Source: Sandaracinomonas sp041180785 (GTDB lineage: Bacteria; Bacteroidota; Bacteroidia; Cytophagales; Spirosomataceae). From it: a stretch of 9,269 bases of DNA. A program made the position numbers and the translations under genes. Under the pieces are notes generated by a model, which was not told the origin of the DNA, did not search any database, and saw nothing but the letters and a program-made list of their open reading frames with translations. Where the stretch lies: NCBI GenBank assembly GCA_041180785.1, contig JBEGQV010000014.1:1-9269 (forward strand), read 5' to 3'. Shown here piece after piece: positions 1 to 7,520 of the stretch (position 1 is its first letter; each line of letters begins with the position of its first letter).

Positions 1-2247
1 GCTGAGTATGCAGAAATGAAGCGTGAATCTCGTCGTACAATTGGTACTTATAAGGACGCGAATGGTAACTTAGTTCCAACAGGTGTTATAGATGCCTTTG
101 CGGACTCTAAATTATTTACTGCAATTGAATTAGATGGTATTAAAGTTGGTAGAACTACTGATTACCAAGATTTAATGGTGAAGCAAGGTTTCCAACAAAA
201 CCATGCCTTAGGAGTTCAAGGTGGTAATGAAAAAACTCAGTTCTCTATCAATGCTGGTTATTTTCAAGATAAAGGTATTATTGAGGGTTTAGATTTCTCT
301 CGTTACTCAGTTCGTGTAAACGTTGATCATCAGGTTTCTAAACGTTTAAAGGTAGGTATTTCTTCTTATGGAATGTATGCGTTAACGAATGGTGCTAACC
401 TAAATCCATATGGTTATTTAGCTTCTCAAAACCCTTTAGCACGTGCATTTGATGATTCTGGAAATTTAATTTTCCAACAAACTGATGATGCTTTATTAAC
501 AAACCCATTAAATGAGATTGTTCCTGGTGCGAAAATTGATGAAACGAAGAAATATCGTATTTTCAATAGTGTTTATGCAGAATATCAAATTGCAGATGGA
601 TTAAAATATCGTGTAAATTTTGGTCCAGATTTTACGATTTCTAGAAATGGTCGTTTCAATGGTGCATTAACAAATGATATCAAAGGTGGTAACCCAACTG
701 CAACTACAGATAACCGTTTTGGATTTAACTATACTTTAGAGAATATCTTGACGTATAATAAGCAATGGAAAAATCACAATTTAGGGGTTACATTATTACA
801 ATCCATGCAGCGTGATAACTACGAGCAATATACGCAAAGTGTGTTAGGTGTTCCTGTTGAGACGCAAGCTTTCTACAATTTAGGAAATGCTTCTTCAATT
901 CAAGGAATTGGTTCTAATTTGATTCAATGGACTATTGCTTCTTACATGGCTCGTGTTAACTACGATTACAAAGGAAAATACTTGTTGACAGCTACAATGC
1001 GTCGTGATGGTTCATCTCGTTTTGGTGAGAACTCTAAATGGGGTAATTTCCCTGGTTTTGCTTTAGGTTGGAATTTGCACCAAGAAGATTTCATGAAAGA
1101 TTTAACTTGGTTAGATGAATTAAAGCTTCGTGCTTCTTATGCGCAAGTAGGTAACCAAGGTTTATCTCCTTATCAAACCCAAGGTTTAGAGGGAAGAACT
1201 TCTTACGCATGGAACAACACTGCAGCGTATGGATACCGTCCAAATACAATTGGTAATGCAGATTTGAAATGGGAAACTTCTACATCTCAAAATATTGGTA
1301 TGGACTTCTCGATCTTAAGAGGTAGAGTATCTGGTTCATTAGAATATTATCAAACAAATACTACTGACTTGTTATTATCAGATCAATTACCAACTTCAAC
1401 AGGTTTTGCGGCTGTAACACGTAACGTAGGTGAGACGCAAAATAAAGGGGTTGAGTTAAGTTTATCAACCATCAATATTGATGCAGCAAACGGATTTAAG
1501 TGGTCAACTGACTTTACTTTCTATAAAAATACGGAAGCGATCTTATCATTATATAATGGCGCTAAGGATGACGTAGGTAACCGTTGGTTTATTGGTAAGC
1601 CTTTAAATTCATATTATGATTATCAATATGCTGGAATTTGGCAAACAGCTGAAGCTGATAAAGCAAAAGCAATGGGCTTTACAGTAGGACAAATTAAAGT
1701 AGCAGATACTAATGGTGATGGTAAAATTACAGCTGATGACCGTATAATTTTAGGTTCTGATGTACCATCTTGGACAGGAGGTATCACAAACCGTTTCTCT
1801 TTCAAAGGATTCGATTTGTCATTCTTCATCTTCACTCGTCAAGGTCAAATGATTATGTCTAAGTTCCACCAAAATTCGAACTACTTACAAGGTCGTTATA
1901 ACCAAATCAAGGTTGATTACTGGACACCAAATAATCCAAACGCATATTATCCTCGTCCAAACTTTAACCAAGAGTTCCCAGCATATAATACTGCTATCTC
2001 TTATTTTGATGGTTCATTCATCAAAGTTCGTAACATCAACTTTGGATATACATTCCCAGCTAAAACAGCTGCGAAGTTAGGTTTGAATTCATTACGCTTA
2101 TATGCAAGTATTCAACAACCATTTATCTTCTCTGAATATCGTTCAAAGTGGAATGGAGTTGACCCGGAAACATCTAACGGTAACGTAAATAACGATGTTA
2201 CTCCTGCAACGAGCGTGACTACATTTGGTTTAAATATTAAGTTTTAA
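1..2247 (+). CDS. SusC/RagA-family TonB-linked outer-membrane channel, 5'-truncated by window edge
   Basis: This is the C-terminal 748 residues of a SusC-type TonB-dependent transporter, the outer-membrane barrel that imports glycan fragments or other nutrients handed over by its SusD partner, using TonB energy. The frame is open from base 1, so the ATG at 16 is internal and the true start lies upstream. Family members are about 1000 residues, so the signal peptide, the carboxypeptidase-regulatory-like domain and most of the plug are missing. Visible hallmarks are the plug-to-barrel junction (DYQDLMVKQGFQQNHALGVQ, bases 163-222), many alternating aromatic beta-strands, the loop DTNGDGKITADD at 1705-1740 followed by DRIILGS and PSWTGGITN, and a terminal strand ending in phenylalanine (FGLNIKF), typical of outer-membrane barrels. 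SusD follows after 11 bases, so the two are surely co-transcribed. Arginine codons are mostly CGT, suggesting high expression. The family is very secure; the substrate is unknown. Confidence 0.96.
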   Translation, partial: AEYAEMKRESRRTIGTYKDANGNLVPTGVIDAFADSKLFTAIELDGIKVGRTTDYQDLMVKQGFQQNHALGVQGGNEKTQFSINAGYFQDKGIIEGLDFSRYSVRVNVDHQVSKRLKVGISSYGMYALTNGANLNPYGYLASQNPLARAFDDSGNLIFQQTDDALLTNPLNEIVPGAKIDETKKYRIFNSVYAEYQIADGLKYRVNFGPDFTISRNGRFNGALTNDIKGGNPTATTDNRFGFNYTLENILTYNKQWKNHNLGVTLLQSMQRDNYEQYTQSVLGVPVETQAFYNLGNASSIQGIGSNLIQWTIASYMARVNYDYKGKYLLTATMRRDGSSRFGENSKWGNFPGFALGWNLHQEDFMKDLTWLDELKLRASYAQVGNQGLSPYQTQGLEGRTSYAWNNTAAYGYRPNTIGNADLKWETSTSQNIGMDFSILRGRVSGSLEYYQTNTTDLLLSDQLPTSTGFAAVTRNVGETQNKGVELSLSTINIDAANGFKWSTDFTFYKNTEAILSLYNGAKDDVGNRWFIGKPLNSYYDYQYAGIWQTAEADKAKAMGFTVGQIKVADTNGDGKITADDRIILGSDVPSWTGGITNRFSFKGFDLSFFIFTRQGQMIMSKFHQNSNYLQGRYNQIKVDYWTPNNPNAYYPRPNFNQEFPAYNTAISYFDGSFIKVRNINFGYTFPAKTAAKLGLNSLRLYASIQQPFIFSEYRSKWNGVDPETSNGNVNNDVTPATSVTTFGLNIKF
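1705..1740 (+). other. EF-hand-like calcium-binding loop encoded in the SusC barrel
   Basis: These bases encode the 12-residue loop DTNGDGKITADD. It matches the classic DxNxDGxI...D calcium-loop pattern, with acidic or amide side chains at positions 1, 3, 5 and 12, a glycine at 6 and isoleucine at 8. Similar loops occur at this point in many SusC proteins, just before the DR...G...P.WTGG segment. Calcium binding here is an inference from the pattern. Confidence 0.6.
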
Positions 2248-2258
2248 TTGATCGAATA

Positions 2259-3926
2259 ATGAAAAGTTTATATATGAAAAATACACTAAAATCATTAGGA
2301 TTAGCTGCAGCAGTAATGTTGGGTACATCTTCTTGTAGTGATTTGCTAAAGGAGACGGTAATATCTAATATCAGTAGTGATTATATCGCTACAACTCCTG
2401 GTTTTGTTGCAGCAACAAATGCAGCTTATACTCCTTTACGTTCTTTTTATGCAACGGAAAGAGGTTTGACGATGTCTGAATATGGTACTGATATTTACAG
2501 TGCAGGTGCTGATGGCTCGTACAAGGGATTTCATTTCTATGATTCCCAATTAACATCATCTGTAGATATTTTAGCACAACTATGGGATGAGACCTACAAA
2601 GGTATAAATACTTGTAATGCAGTAATTGATCGTGCTCCTAATGTAACTGGTATTGCAGATGCAGTTAAAGCGCAGCGTGTAGGAGAAATGAAGTACCTAA
2701 GAGCACATTATTATTTTATCCTAGTTCAACAGTTTGGACCATTAGATTTACGTTTAAAAGAAACTACTGGACCAACAAAAACTGCTACTAGAACTCCTGA
2801 AAAAGATGTCTACAAGCAAATTGAGTCCGATTTATTAGCTGCAATTCCTGTGTTGGAAAATAAAAAGGCTTCTGCAGATTATGGTCGTGCAACAAAAGCT
2901 GCTGCAGAAAATTTGTTAGCAAAGGTTTACTTAACGCGTGCATCTTCTAAATTTGCTGAGGCTACAGATTATGCAAATGCTGTTACGTATTGCACTAACG
3001 TAATTAATAACTATGGATTTAAATTATTACCTGATTTTGCTTCCGTATTTGACCAAGCTAATCAGATTAATGATGAGGTTATCTTTGCAGTTCAATATAC
3101 ATCTGACCCATTAACAAATGGTTTTGTAGATAACCAAGGAAATAAGTTACACTTATATTTTGGTATGCAATATGATGTGCAGCCTGGTATGCAACGTGAC
3201 GTAGCAAATGGGCGTCCATTTAAGCGTTTGAAGCCAACACCTTATTTATTAAATACTGTTTTTGGAGAAAGAGTAAACGATACTCGTTACAACAAAACGT
3301 TTAAGGATACATGGTTATCTAATAAGCCTGGAACATATAACACAACGTTTGATAACTCAAAAGCTACTGTAACATTTAAAGCAAATGATACAACAATTTA
3401 TATTCCTGGTGTTGAATGGACGAAAGAGCAACGTGCCAAGAAGCCATACCAAGTGTTGGTTCCTTCTTTATACAATTATGCTTTATTCCCTACATTGAAA
3501 AAGTTCTTCGATCCACTTCGTCCGGACATGACGTATGAAAATGGTAGTCGTGATTATTTTGTACACCGTTTAGCAGATACTTATCTAATGTTAGCAGAAG
3601 CTCAATTCAAATTAGGCAAGCAAGCAGAAGCTGTTGCCGCTATTAATATGGTAAGGGTTCGTGCTGCTGCTCCTGGTAAAGAAAATGCTATGAAGGTGTC
3701 AGAAGTGACAATGGATTTGATCATGGAAGAACGTGCACGTGAACTTGCAGGTGAGCAAACACGTTGGATGGATTTAAAGCGTTGGGGTAATTTACTTGAA
3801 AGAGTAAAATTATATAACTCTGATGCAGCTGCAACAATCCAAGATCGTCACTACGTTCGTCCAATTCCTCAAAAACAAGTTGATTTATCTGAAAATGGTG
3901 GTTTCCCACAAAATACAGGTTATTAA
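2259..3926 (+). CDS. SusD/RagB-family nutrient-binding outer-membrane lipoprotein
   Basis: This is the surface-exposed lid and glycan-binding partner of the SusC channel. SusD proteins are alpha-helical with TPR-like repeats and are anchored to the outer membrane by a lipidated cysteine. The N-terminus has a lysine-rich start, a hydrophobic stretch (LGLAAAVML) and Cys26 in TSSC, followed by Ser-Asp, fitting a relaxed Bacteroidota lipobox. Family marks are YGRATKAAAENLLAKVYLTR in the middle and, near the C-terminus, EERARELAGEQTRWMDLKRW, then YVRPIPQKQ and the closing QNTGY. The 555 residues are normal for the family. A second in-frame ATG at 2274 (MKNTLKSLG...) would also give a good signal peptide, so the start may be 15 bases later. 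The gene lies 11 bases after susC, consistent with translation of both from one mRNA. The ligand cannot be inferred from the sequence. Confidence 0.96.
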   Translation: MKSLYMKNTLKSLGLAAAVMLGTSSCSDLLKETVISNISSDYIATTPGFVAATNAAYTPLRSFYATERGLTMSEYGTDIYSAGADGSYKGFHFYDSQLTSSVDILAQLWDETYKGINTCNAVIDRAPNVTGIADAVKAQRVGEMKYLRAHYYFILVQQFGPLDLRLKETTGPTKTATRTPEKDVYKQIESDLLAAIPVLENKKASADYGRATKAAAENLLAKVYLTRASSKFAEATDYANAVTYCTNVINNYGFKLLPDFASVFDQANQINDEVIFAVQYTSDPLTNGFVDNQGNKLHLYFGMQYDVQPGMQRDVANGRPFKRLKPTPYLLNTVFGERVNDTRYNKTFKDTWLSNKPGTYNTTFDNSKATVTFKANDTTIYIPGVEWTKEQRAKKPYQVLVPSLYNYALFPTLKKFFDPLRPDMTYENGSRDYFVHRLADTYLMLAEAQFKLGKQAEAVAAINMVRVRAAAPGKENAMKVSEVTMDLIMEERARELAGEQTRWMDLKRWGNLLERVKLYNSDAAATIQDRHYVRPIPQKQVDLSENGGFPQNTGY

Positions 3927-3949
3927 TTATTAGTGATTCCTTTATTTTT

Positions 3950-3987
3950 CAAAATACCGAGGAGATTTTCTCGGTATTTTGCTTTTT
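3950..3987 (+). terminator. Intrinsic terminator-like hairpin after the susCD pair
   Basis: A perfect 12-bp stem is seen: caaaataccgag at 3950-3961 pairs with ctcggtattttg at 3970-3981 around an 8-base loop. A T-run (3983-3987) follows one base later. It starts 23 bases after the susD stop, which is the expected place for a rho-independent terminator. The next gene starts only 8 bases after the T-run, so any transcription of that gene by read-through has to pass this structure. Confidence 0.8.
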
Positions 3988-3995
3988 AATTAAAA

Positions 3996-5054
3996 ATGAA
4001 ATTTATGAAAAACTTATTCTTCTTTATTTGCTTGGTAACTTCGATTACTATGTTTGCACAAAATGAAAAAGTTTCTTTCAAAGAAAACAACAAAGAGCAT
4101 AAAATTGATGTGATTGTAGGAGGTAAATATTTTACAAGTTATTTCTATCCTGGTGAAGAAGTCCTTAAAAAGGCTGTTTTATTTCCAATAGTTTCAGCTC
4201 AAGGAACAACTATCACAAGAGGTTATCCAGTGACACCAAGAGCTGGAGAACGTGTTGATCATCCGCATCATGTGGGTATGTGGTTAAATTATGAAGATGT
4301 TAATGGTTTTGACTATTGGAACAATTCCAATAATATCGTTTCATCTTTACAGAATCATAAGATGGGAACGATTATACATGAGAAAATTATTTCAAAAAAG
4401 GTTGAAAATGATAAGGCTGTACTGAATGTTTCAGCTAAGTGGGTAGATAACGATGGAAAAGGAGTAGAAGTGCTGAAAGAAAATACAACTTATGTATTTT
4501 CTGGAACAAAAGATATTCGTGTAATCGATCGAATTACTTCTTTAACTGCTACAGTGGATCAGGTACTATTTAAGGACGTGAAAGATGGCATGTTTGCTAT
4601 TCGTGTGGCTCGACAATTGGAAATTCCCTCAAATAAACCTGATGTATTTACTGATGCGCATGGTATAGAAACAAAAGTTCCACAAATGGATAATACAGGT
4701 GTAACTGGAAATTATGTGAGTAGTGAGGGAATTACCGGTGAGGCAGTTTGGTCGACTCGTGCAAAATGGATGAATTTAACTGGTAAAATGGATAATCATG
4801 ATATCAATATAGCCATTCTTGATCATCCTAAAAATGTTTCCTATCCAAGCTATTGGCATGCCCGTGGTTATGGATTATTTGCCGTTAATCCATTAGGTGC
4901 TAAAGTGTTTTCTAATGGAAAAGAAGAATTAAATTATACCTTAAAAAAAGGTGAAATCTTAACATTTAGATATCGTACGATAGTTGCTGATAAATCCTTA
5001 ACAAAACAAGAACTTGATAAATTACAAGAAGATTTTAGCAAGGAAGTTAAGTAA
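3996..5054 (+). CDS. Exported DUF6807 (PmoA-like) family protein
   Basis: This 352-residue protein has a Sec signal peptide: a positively charged start, the hydrophobic core LFFFICLVTSITMF and a likely cleavage after FA21 before QNEK, so the mature protein should be periplasmic or secreted. Recognisable family motifs are the histidine-rich DHPHHVGMW (residues 88-96) with DVNGFDYW shortly after, KDGMFAIRVAR around 196-206, and WHARGYGLFAVNPLG (287-301). I recognise these as the family once labelled 'methane oxygenase PmoA' in Pfam, now DUF6807; the old name is misleading, since there is no sign of methane oxidation. Such proteins often accompany carbohydrate-utilisation genes in Bacteroidota, and the susCD neighbours fit that. 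The clustered histidines could bind metal or act in catalysis, but this is inference. An alternative ATG lies at 4005. The biochemical function is unknown to me. Confidence 0.88.
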   Translation: MKFMKNLFFFICLVTSITMFAQNEKVSFKENNKEHKIDVIVGGKYFTSYFYPGEEVLKKAVLFPIVSAQGTTITRGYPVTPRAGERVDHPHHVGMWLNYEDVNGFDYWNNSNNIVSSLQNHKMGTIIHEKIISKKVENDKAVLNVSAKWVDNDGKGVEVLKENTTYVFSGTKDIRVIDRITSLTATVDQVLFKDVKDGMFAIRVARQLEIPSNKPDVFTDAHGIETKVPQMDNTGVTGNYVSSEGITGEAVWSTRAKWMNLTGKMDNHDINIAILDHPKNVSYPSYWHARGYGLFAVNPLGAKVFSNGKEELNYTLKKGEILTFRYRTIVADKSLTKQELDKLQEDFSKEVK

Positions 5055-5069
5055 ATAAAAAAAAGATAG

Positions 5070-5077
5070 TAATTTTG
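5070..5077 (+). promoter_or_regulatory. Candidate Bacteroidota -7 promoter element (TAATTTTG)
   Basis: An exact match to the Bacteroidota primary-sigma -7 consensus TAnnTTTG lies in the 55-base gap before the beta-CASP gene. A weak TTA at 5047-5049 sits about 20 bases upstream, where a -33 TTG would be expected. Transcription would begin near 5082-5086, at the foot of the stem-loop just downstream. Confidence 0.5.
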
Positions 5078-5078
5078 T

Positions 5079-5100
5079 TATAGGGCCTTTGGGCCCTATA
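5079..5100 (+). promoter_or_regulatory. GC-rich stem-loop directly upstream of the beta-CASP gene start
   Basis: A perfect 9-bp inverted repeat, tatagggcc (5079-5087) and ggccctata (5092-5100), encloses the loop tttg. It is the most GC-rich spot in the intergenic DNA of this window. The downstream sequence ttatttga is not a clean T-run, so it would be a weak terminator for the DUF6807 gene, although that role is possible. It ends 9 bases before the ATG at 5110, where it could influence ribosome access or mRNA 5'-end stability. A TTG codon inside it (5089) is in frame with the gene but is unlikely to be the start. Confidence 0.6.
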
Positions 5101-5109
5101 TTATTTGAT

Positions 5110-6534
5110 ATGAATTTACATTTTCTGGGCGCTGCCAGACAAGTTACAGGAAGTATGTTCCTGCTAGAACTTGATGACTATAAAATATTAATTGATTGCG
5201 GGACTGACATGGAAAGATCCATTGATTATTCTCAACCAATTGAATCTAATAAGTCTTTTTTCCCCTTTGAAGCTTCTTCTATTAATTTATTGGTGCTGAC
5301 ACATGCTCACATTGATCATACCGGAAATATTCCTATGCTTTATCGTGAAGGATTTGAGGGTCAAATTTTATGTACATCTCCAACCGCCGAATTAACTGAA
5401 ATTCTCCTTTATGATTCTGCAAGTTTAAATTTGAGAAAGCTAAAAGCTGCGCAAGGGGACAGTCGTAAAAAACAAAAAAAACTCGATAATCTTTTGCGAA
5501 AAGGTGATTTATATCTGAATAAGGATGTTGATGAGGCCATTAAAAATTTTGTTTGTATTAATTTTCACCGAAAATTTCAAATTATTGACAACGTTTGGAT
5601 TACCTTTATTCCAGCAGGACATTTATTAGGTGCAGCCCATGCTGTTTTTCAAATTAAAGAAGGAGATGAAACTAAATCAATTTGTTTTAGCGGTGATATT
5701 GGTCGTAAAGATTATCCATTACATGTAAATCCTGAAACAATTCCAGCGGTTGATTATTTAGTTTGTGAATCGACTTATGGTAACAGATTGCATGAAGATC
5801 AAGATTCACCAGTACATTCATTAGGTAAAATTATTAGAGAAACTTGCATTGATAAACCTGGAAGATTAATTATACCTGCTTTTTCTGTGGGTAGAACCCA
5901 AGCAGTTTTATTTACGTTGAATCAATTGATAGAAGAACATAATTTGCCTCCAATTAAAGTTTTTACAGATAGCCCACTTGGAAGGAGTTCTACAAAAATT
6001 TATAGTAAATACTTGTCGTTTTTAAATTCAGAGGCGCGTGAATTTGCTAAAGAATATGATGAATTATTCGATTTTGAAAATTTAGTGTTTCTTCAAACAG
6101 AAAAGGAAAGTGAAGCCATAAAAAATTATCGAGAACCATGTATCATTATCAGTTCCTCAGGGATGATATCAGGAGGTAGGGTAGAACAACATATCGCTAA
6201 TAATATTGAAAATCAATATTGTACCATTTTATTAATTGGATATGCAGCTGAAGGAACTCTTGGTCGTGAATTGTTGAGCGGTTTAAAATCATTAAAAATT
6301 AAAACAAAGGAATATCGTGTGAATGCACAAATCCGAAAAATAGATGTTTTTTCTGGACACGCTGATCAAAATGGTTTATTGAATTTTGTAAAATCACAAA
6401 ATCCTGAAAAAGTCAAGAAAATATTTCTTTCGCATGGTGAAGAACAAAGTATGTTAGATTTTAAAGAACTTTTAGGGCAAATCGGATATAATGATGTGAT
6501 TTTACCTGAAAAAAATCAAATTTTTAATCTTTAG
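5110..6534 (+). CDS. Beta-CASP metallo-beta-lactamase-fold RNA-processing nuclease
   Basis: This 474-residue protein belongs to the CPSF73/TTHA0252-like group of zinc-dependent ribonucleases, cytoplasmic enzymes that cut or trim RNA. The metallo-beta-lactamase half shows THAHIDH (His65, His67, Asp69, His70), GHLLGAA (His171) and FSGDIGR (Asp196), all expected zinc ligands. The beta-CASP insert starts near ESTYGNR (Glu220, motif A) and includes IIPAFSVGRTQ and the SSSGMISGGR segment. The C-terminal part restores the fold with FSGHADQ (His417, motif B) and LSHGE (His442, motif C). No catalytic residue seems missing. I chose the ATG at 5110 because family members begin MxLxFLGAARxVTGS, which matches exactly; the frame is open upstream to a TTG at 5089 inside a hairpin. 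A candidate promoter of its own suggests independence from the sugar locus. The precise RNA substrate is unknown. Confidence 0.92.
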   Translation: MNLHFLGAARQVTGSMFLLELDDYKILIDCGTDMERSIDYSQPIESNKSFFPFEASSINLLVLTHAHIDHTGNIPMLYREGFEGQILCTSPTAELTEILLYDSASLNLRKLKAAQGDSRKKQKKLDNLLRKGDLYLNKDVDEAIKNFVCINFHRKFQIIDNVWITFIPAGHLLGAAHAVFQIKEGDETKSICFSGDIGRKDYPLHVNPETIPAVDYLVCESTYGNRLHEDQDSPVHSLGKIIRETCIDKPGRLIIPAFSVGRTQAVLFTLNQLIEEHNLPPIKVFTDSPLGRSSTKIYSKYLSFLNSEAREFAKEYDELFDFENLVFLQTEKESEAIKNYREPCIIISSSGMISGGRVEQHIANNIENQYCTILLIGYAAEGTLGRELLSGLKSLKIKTKEYRVNAQIRKIDVFSGHADQNGLLNFVKSQNPEKVKKIFLSHGEEQSMLDFKELLGQIGYNDVILPEKNQIFNL

Positions 6535-6537
6535 TGA

Positions 6538-6545
6538 TACATTTG
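6538..6545 (+). promoter_or_regulatory. Candidate -7 promoter element of the accA operon (TACATTTG)
   Basis: This is an exact TAnnTTTG match in the 29-base gap between the beta-CASP stop and the accA ATG. The initiation site would be near 6550, giving a leader of only about 12-15 bases. I see no TTG at the -33 distance, so the promoter is supported by one element and its position only. Confidence 0.42.
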
Positions 6546-6563
6546 TAGTGAAAATTAGAATTT

Positions 6564-7520
6564 ATGAAAACATTATTAGAATTTGAAAAGCCAATTGCTG
6601 AATTAGAGGACAAATTGATTGAGATGCGTAAATTGGCTATTGAAAATAATGTAGATGTTACTGAAGCGGTTAAATCATTAACAGAAAAGATCATTGAATT
6701 GAAACAGGAAACTTTCTCGAACTTAACTCGTTGGCAGAGAGTTCAGTTATCAAGACATCCAGATCGTCCATATACACTCGATTATATTGAAAAAATTTGT
6801 GCAGAATTTATCGAAGTACATGGCGATCGATCTGTAGCAGATGATAAAGCAATGGTGGGGGGATTTGGTAATATTGATGATGAATTTTCGGTAATGTTTA
6901 TTGGTCAACAAAAAGGTCGCAATACCAAACAACGTCAATATCGTAATTTCGGGATGCCTAACCCAGAAGGTTATCGCAAGGCCTTGCGTTTGATGAAAAT
7001 GGCTGAGAAATTCAATAAACCGATTGTTTGTTTAATTGATACTCCTGGTGCTTTCCCTGGCTTAGAAGCAGAAGAAAGAGGACAAGGTGAAGCGATTGCA
7101 CGTAATATTCGGGATATGTTTATGTTGAAGGTTCCGGTTATTTGTATTATCATTGGTGAAGGAGCTTCAGGTGGCGCATTAGGTATTGCTGTAGGAGATA
7201 AGGTGTTAATGATGGAAAATACGTGGTATTCGGTTATTTCTCCAGAATCTTGTTCATCTATTTTGTGGAGAAGCTGGAATTATAAAGAACAAGCAGCTGA
7301 AGCCTTAAAATTAACTGCAACGGATATGCTACAAAATGGTTTGATTGATGGAATTATCCCTGAACCTCTAGGTGGTGCTCATTTAAATCATGATGAAGCT
7401 GCTTCTATTTTAAAGGATGTAATTAAAAAAGAGTTGAAATCTCTGCAAGCAATTAATCCTCAGGTTCGTATTTTAAATCGAATTGAGAAATTCAGTAAAA
7501 TGGGCGTTGTTCAAGAATAA
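6564..7520 (+). CDS. accA: Acetyl-CoA carboxylase carboxyltransferase subunit alpha
   Basis: AccA pairs with AccD to move the carboxyl group from carboxybiotin on AccB to acetyl-CoA, making malonyl-CoA, the committed step of fatty-acid synthesis in the cytoplasm. The 318 residues match the usual bacterial length. The N-terminal helical region (residues 1-60) is followed by RHPDRPYTLDYI, the HGDRS.ADD.A..GG segment, KGRNTKQRQYRNFGMPNPEG, the DTPGAFPG loop (159-166), EERGQGEAIARN, the oxyanion-hole motif GEGASGGALG (198-207) and SPESCSSILWR (226-236). All are diagnostic of AccA. The ATG at 6564 lies in the favoured context tttATGAAAAC, with no Shine-Dalgarno sequence. No accD or accBC is in the window, as is common when the subunits are scattered. 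The stop overlaps the next gene's start by one base (TAATG), so the next gene is probably translationally coupled. Confidence 0.98.
   Translation: MKTLLEFEKPIAELEDKLIEMRKLAIENNVDVTEAVKSLTEKIIELKQETFSNLTRWQRVQLSRHPDRPYTLDYIEKICAEFIEVHGDRSVADDKAMVGGFGNIDDEFSVMFIGQQKGRNTKQRQYRNFGMPNPEGYRKALRLMKMAEKFNKPIVCLIDTPGAFPGLEAEERGQGEAIARNIRDMFMLKVPVICIIIGEGASGGALGIAVGDKVLMMENTWYSVISPESCSSILWRSWNYKEQAAEALKLTATDMLQNGLIDGIIPEPLGGAHLNHDEAASILKDVIKKELKSLQAINPQVRILNRIEKFSKMGVVQE

Noticed and set aside
1623..1835. Minus-strand open frame of 70 codons inside susC, with similar short ones inside susD and accA.
   Set aside because: They mirror conserved coding sequence on the other strand and show no start context, motif or conserved neighbour of their own.
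3943..3950. TATTTTTC, seven of eight bases of the TAnnTTTG promoter motif, just before the hairpin after susD.
   Set aside because: The invariant final G is missing, there is no TTG at the -33 distance, and T-rich spacer DNA easily gives such near matches.
3975..3981. TATTTTG in the right arm of the hairpin as a promoter for the DUF6807 gene.
   Set aside because: The spacer between TA and TTTG is one base short of the consensus and the site is explained by the stem pairing.
5089..5109. Extension of the beta-CASP protein to an in-frame TTG at 5089.
   Set aside because: It would put the start inside a GC-rich hairpin and add seven residues (beginning with the GPILFD segment) that family members lack; the ATG at 5110 matches the usual MxLxFLGAARxVTGS start.
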